A stretch of 64,000 bases of DNA, taken from NCBI RefSeq assembly GCF_018691265.1, contig NW_024881324.1:9179730-9243729 (forward strand), in the 5' to 3' direction. The notes under the pieces are model-generated. The model worked only from the letters and a program-made list of their open reading frames with translations, made no database searches and was not told the DNA's origin. Of this stretch, positions 59,938 through 64,000 are shown piece by piece. The position numbers and the translations under genes were made by a program. Position 1 is the first letter of the stretch. Each line of letters opens with the position of its first letter. The DNA is from Tyto alba (Eukaryota; Chordata; Aves; Strigiformes; Tytonidae).

Positions 59938-61107
59938 TCATGAGAGACTTCAACCATCCCAACATCTGCTGGAGGGATGACACAGCAGGACAATAAGCAA
60001 TCCAGGAAGTTCCTGGAGAGCATCAATGACAAGTTCCTCCTCTAAGTGACAGAGGAGCCAATGAGAAGAGGAGGTCTGCTGGACCTCATACAACACCAAC
60101 AAGGAGGGTCCCACTAGGGATATGAAGATCAAAGTCAGCCTTGACTGAAGAGACCGTGAGATGGTGGAGTTCAGGATCCTGAAGGCAGAGAGGAAGATGA
60201 AAAACAAGCTCACAACACTGGACTTCAGGAGAGCAGACTTCAGCCTCCCCAAAGATCTGATCGGAAGAGTCCCATGGGATAAGGTCCTGGATGGAAGGGA
60301 GGCCCAAGAAAGCTGGTTAATATTCAAGGGTCATCTCCTCCAAGCTCAAGAGTGGTCTATTCCAATGATTTAAAAAAATGCCAGGAGGCCTGTGTGGATG
60401 AACAAATAGCCCTTAGCCACACTCAAACACAAAAAGGAAGTATACAGAGGGTGGAAACAAGGATGGGCAACCTGGGGAGAACATGGAGACATTTTCTGAG
60501 TATCCAGGGACAAAGTTAGGAAAGCCAAAGCCCAAATGAAATTGAATGTGGTGCGAGACATCAAAGACAACAAGAAGGGCTTCTATAAGTACACAGGTTA
60601 CAAAAGGAAGGTTAGGGAAAATGCAGGCCTACTGTTCAACAAGACAGGAGACCTGGTGACACAGGACATGAAAAAGGCTGAAGTGCTGAATGCCACCTTT
60701 GCCTCAAAGCAAGACTGTCCTTCAGTAATCCCAGGTCCCAGAGATTAAGGGGAAAGGCTGGAACAAGGAAGATGTCCCCTTGGTGGAAGAGGATCAGGTC
60801 AGGGAATACTTAAGCAAACTAGACATAGAAACTGGTCCACGGGCCACGATAGAATGCACACATGAGTGCTGAGGGAGCTGGCAAATGTCACTGCAAGTCT
60901 ATTTTCCATAATCATCTTTGATCAATCACAGTGACTGGGAGACGTGCCCAAAGACATGGGGAAAGCAAACGCCAGTCTTGTCTTCAATAAGGTCAAGAAG
61001 GAGGAACCAGGGAACTATTTGAGCAGCTAATCCTGGAAACCATTTCCAAGCACATTAAGGACAAGAAAATCATCAGGAGTAGTCAGCATGGCTTCAGCAA
61101 GGGGAAT
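59938..61107 (+). pseudogene. CR1 LINE fragment, decayed ORF2 (endonuclease to reverse transcriptase)
   Basis: The start (59940) encodes a run around DFNHPNICW, corresponding to the GDFN block of the CR1 apurinic endonuclease. Later segments read TLDFRRADFSLPKDLIGRVP (60216-60275), [10 protein letters not shown] (about 60566-60595) and [20 protein letters not shown] (about 60650-60709), all typical of the ORF2 linker before the reverse transcriptase. From about 60830 the DNA matches the RT N-terminal blocks (GGGAGCTGGC, CATTAAGGACAAGAAAATCA, AGTCAGCATGGCTTCAGCAA). Stops and frameshifts interrupt the frame. About 35-40 bp around the conserved RPVSLTS block (near 61016) are missing. The copy is 5'-truncated as usual and also lacks the catalytic RT core and the 3' end with its octamer repeats. 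It cannot move. Confidence 0.9.
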
Positions 61108-63289
61108 ATGTAGAATGCTGAACTTTAATACCTCCCAATTTATAAATAAGTTAAAAAAAATAAAATAAAATGCCTTTGTAAGAAATGGTCTTTGTGCTTA
61201 GTTCACAGAGCATTTTTCTCAAACTCTCAGTAGATCCTAAGTAGTTTAGCACAACACTAGTAGCTTTGATTTCAGGGGTGAGAGAAACTGTTAAGTAACG
61301 TCAAAGACTACCTGCCATCTTGTAAACATGAAAGAAAACACACATGGATTTGACTATGCCCTGATACTTACTGATCAGTCCAAGTAAAAAGCAGGTATGA
61401 CAAGTGTTCTCATTTAAGTTGTAGTCATTACCTCATGCTTCATTCCTTCTGTTGATAGCAACCTTGTCACACAGCCAAACAAACAAGAACCAGCATAAAC
61501 AAAATCGATCATTCTTGTTCTTATAGTACAGAAATGTACATAATAAAACCCATCAATTCCCACAGAGATACACTTTAAAACAGTTAAGTTGCAGCTACAA
61601 AAAAGAGACATAAAATAAAAATAGGCTAACAGCATCTAAAGCTATTCTTGTTGAGATGTCTGCAGCTGTAAATGGGTTAGTTTGGCTTTTTGAGTTATAG
61701 TTTGCAGACACATCTATACAAGATTATAGTTACAAGTTACTGTTTTGTATGTTTAATGGATTTTCCTGCTCTCTGGTACTGCAGGTGCCTAGGCCAGAGT
61801 TTCTTTTCTTGACAGATCTAATCAGATAATACTATGTGTTACAATATTTACTTGTTAGCTACTAAATTTTGGATTCTCAGACCAAGGAATGAAGGAATGA
61901 GTGCTACACACTTGATTTGATTATGTGCAAACTGTCTCTATTTTCATCAGTTTGTGCTATAGATATATTTGCCTTGTGAAAGTTAAGAGACTTATGCTTC
62001 TCCTGCATCTCAGATAAATATTTTAATATCCCTATTTAGATGCAATTTAAAATACAGGTGACTCTCTCGGCTTAACTTTACATATTATTGCCTTCTTGGT
62101 AGCCCTTACACAGCCTATAGCCAGTCCAGGGCCCTATTGTACAACCCTCTTTCATGCAAATAACTGCTATCAAATGCTAATACATGTGAACTCTTCCTCA
62201 GCCAGTGACTACCTTAATTGATAATGACATTATGAAAAAATCTGAAACACCGCTTTTGAATAGTGTCTGCTTTTATTATTATTTTTTAATTCTCTGCTAC
62301 TCTTATTGAATATATGGCTACTGCCTAATAGGATCTATAAGAAGTCTGGTGGAAAACACCTTTCATTTTCATCAAATTTGACTTTCAGTGACACCAGGAA
62401 TTTTAATTAGCGAGGTCTCTTTGCTATGGCTCTGCTATAGTCACCCCTAAGAGGCAGCTCTTGAAGTGCCATCACTAACCTGAACTAAGATTTGGGACAG
62501 TGCAACGATGAACTTAACATCAGACATAGAAATCTCCAAGGTAAGTTCCCTGTACAGAATTCACAAGATCATGCTTAATTTGAGAAAGATGATTTGTATC
62601 GCACCATAAATTTAAATAAATAATACCTATGTCATCAAAACAGCAGTCCACTTACACCACCTCTCTATAAAAATGGCACTGCCAGAGAAAACTGAGAAAG
62701 TCTGATTTGGAGTTTAGGAGAAGTATAAAATCTATAAGATCGATAAACAGAGCTTTTGTGTGGCGCAAGGGACTGCTGGAAAAATTAGTGTGAAGGTAAA
62801 GGATGGAATTTCCGATGGGAGTCGAACAGCTTTTAGCATGGACTGCAGATGAGCTGTGCAGTGATAGTTTGATGTGGTTTTGCTGGCAGTAACCAAAGAC
62901 AGGCAAATACTAGCGCTGTGAAAATTTTACCCATCTTAGTAACTCGGTTCCTCTTTGTACTGCTTGTCTCTCAAAAGCACGTATTAAAGTACCGCAAAAC
63001 GCAACACATGACACCGATCAGCTTCAAACATCTGTTGTGTAGCACATGGAAGAGCACGCTACAGGATTTCTCAGGAAAGCTGCCTTGTAAACACGCAGGA
63101 AAGCTTTACTGCTTCTCTTCTGTAGGGAATTAAATTCAGCTAAAAATCACAATTTTAAAAAATTAGGAGAAATATATATGGAAAGCAGGAAACGGCAGAA
63201 ACCTTTTTCCCCTCGCCTTGTGCCTTCTTAACACGGGACTATTTACACTCCACAGCACCCAGCTGGCTTTTGCAGTGCCCCATCCATCA
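61108..63289. other. AT-rich noncoding stretch
   Basis: No gene recognised. At 62640-62900 a more structured segment contains TTTCCGATGGGAGTCGAACA, whose reverse complement has a tRNA B-box-like GTTCGACTCCCA. This hints at an old tRNA-derived SINE on the minus strand, but no A box or family match was evident. Confidence 0.45.
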
Positions 63290-63830
63290 CCCTACACAGC
63301 CCCGTGAGGGTATTGAAGCGACTCCTTCGCGAGCACGGAGCCCGGCAGCGTTTTGCAGCCCTCGGGCCCTGCTGCCCGCGCTACCAGCGGCCGCTGGCGC
63401 GTTGAGACGGAGCGTGGCTGTGCACCCCCCCCCACACACACACACACAACCAGCCTGGCTCCCCAATTCCCATGGGAAGGAAATTCAGGCGCGAGGTCGG
63501 GAGGGCCGGGGCGAGGGGTGCCGGGAGCCCAGCTGAGCGGCGGCTGGCGGCGAGGAGCAGCGCTACTACGCGTTTCACCAGTCAGAGAGTCAAGTTTCAG
63601 CATGATTCAGATGTGTGGGGCAAAGCAGACGCATTGGGTATGTCGTCAGCCGGCTAAGACTCGAAAGGCGATCAGCCCTGCCACTGCTACAAATTGAAAC
63701 CATGATGCAAGGGGAGGAGGGGACGACTGTGTTATTAATAAATGACAGGGTAACATCTGCGGAGTAGACAAACCCTACTAATCACAGCCGCTCTCTCTGC
63801 GCTGACCTTATCGCTCGAGGTAGGCCAGCC
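63290..63830. promoter_or_regulatory. Small CpG island
   Basis: CpG density rises sharply from about 63310 (GCGACTCCTTCGCGAGCACG) to about 63660, with GCGGCCGCTGGCGCG-like blocks and a (CA)8 at 63433-63448. Past it, TCTCTGCGCTGACCTTATCG carries a GATA-type core. Overlapping frames of 60-114 codons on both strands reflect composition. It is a candidate promoter or enhancer. No strong splice donor was seen inside it. Confidence 0.55.
63433..63448 (+). repeat. (CA)8 microsatellite
   Basis: Eight CA units directly following a C9-C10 run at about 63424-63433. Confidence 0.8.
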
Positions 63831-64000
63831 AGAGGGTATAATCCCTTATGACATTGCTCACAGTCTCCCTGTCCAGATTTCCAGGGCAAGCCCCAAATAC
63901 AAGCAGAACAGATGCCTATTCTGGGCAGCCCGTATTTTTCAAAGGTGCTTGATAGGGACATCTGTAAAATCCCTTGATCACCTCAGTATTTCAGGGATCG
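63831..64000. other. Noncoding right edge
   Basis: No feature recognised; composition returns toward AT-rich after the small CpG island. Confidence 0.5.

Overview
The window looks like vertebrate, most likely avian, nuclear DNA. The best evidence is a decayed CR1-type LINE at about 59.9-61.1 kb and a solo endogenous-retrovirus LTR at 57.4-58.4 kb. The LTR has the TGTCATGG...GGACA termini seen in bird genomes. The bulk is AT-rich, CpG-poor sequence with little recognisable recent repeat. No bacterial features (operons, ribosome binding sites, CRISPR) are present. A species cannot be named from the sequence alone. The LTR style is one I associate with neoavian birds more than galliforms, but this is weak evidence.

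No exon of a known protein could be recognised anywhere in the 64 kb. The longest open frames (about 150-370 codons) lie in low-complexity GC-rich DNA at 15.9-17.8 kb and are explained by a lack of stop codons in CCG/CCT/GGA repeats. Elsewhere, frames are at most about 180 codons and match nothing I recognise. The window therefore reads as a gene desert, a large intron or the flank of a developmental gene.

Layout: 0-15 kb is AT-rich and noncoding, with small CpG clusters at 0.08-0.29, 8.6-8.95, 12.2-12.5 and 13.0-13.3 kb, a diverged 46-bp duplicated segment at 6.2/7.0 kb, and a 10-bp minisatellite at 14.6 kb. The dominant landmark is a CpG island of about 1.9 kb at 16.0-17.9 kb with GC boxes, compound trinucleotide repeats, long homopurine and G tracts, and two consensus splice donors on the minus strand. 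It is the only convincing promoter candidate and probably drives a gene transcribed leftwards, with first (untranslated) exons inside the island. From 18 to 57 kb the DNA is noncoding. It holds several AT-rich, homeodomain-motif-bearing stretches that resemble conserved regulatory elements (21.0-21.7, 28.5-28.7, 33.9-34.5, 52.3-52.7 kb), three probable ancient MIR-like SINE remnants (25.5, 29.4, 37.1 kb), simple repeats, a 116-bp imperfect palindrome at 52.1 kb, and a CpG cluster at 44.1 kb. The right end carries the solo LTR, the CR1 copy, and a second small CpG island at 63.3-63.8 kb.

All repeat and regulatory calls are by eye. Conservation, RNA evidence and repeat-library matches were not available.
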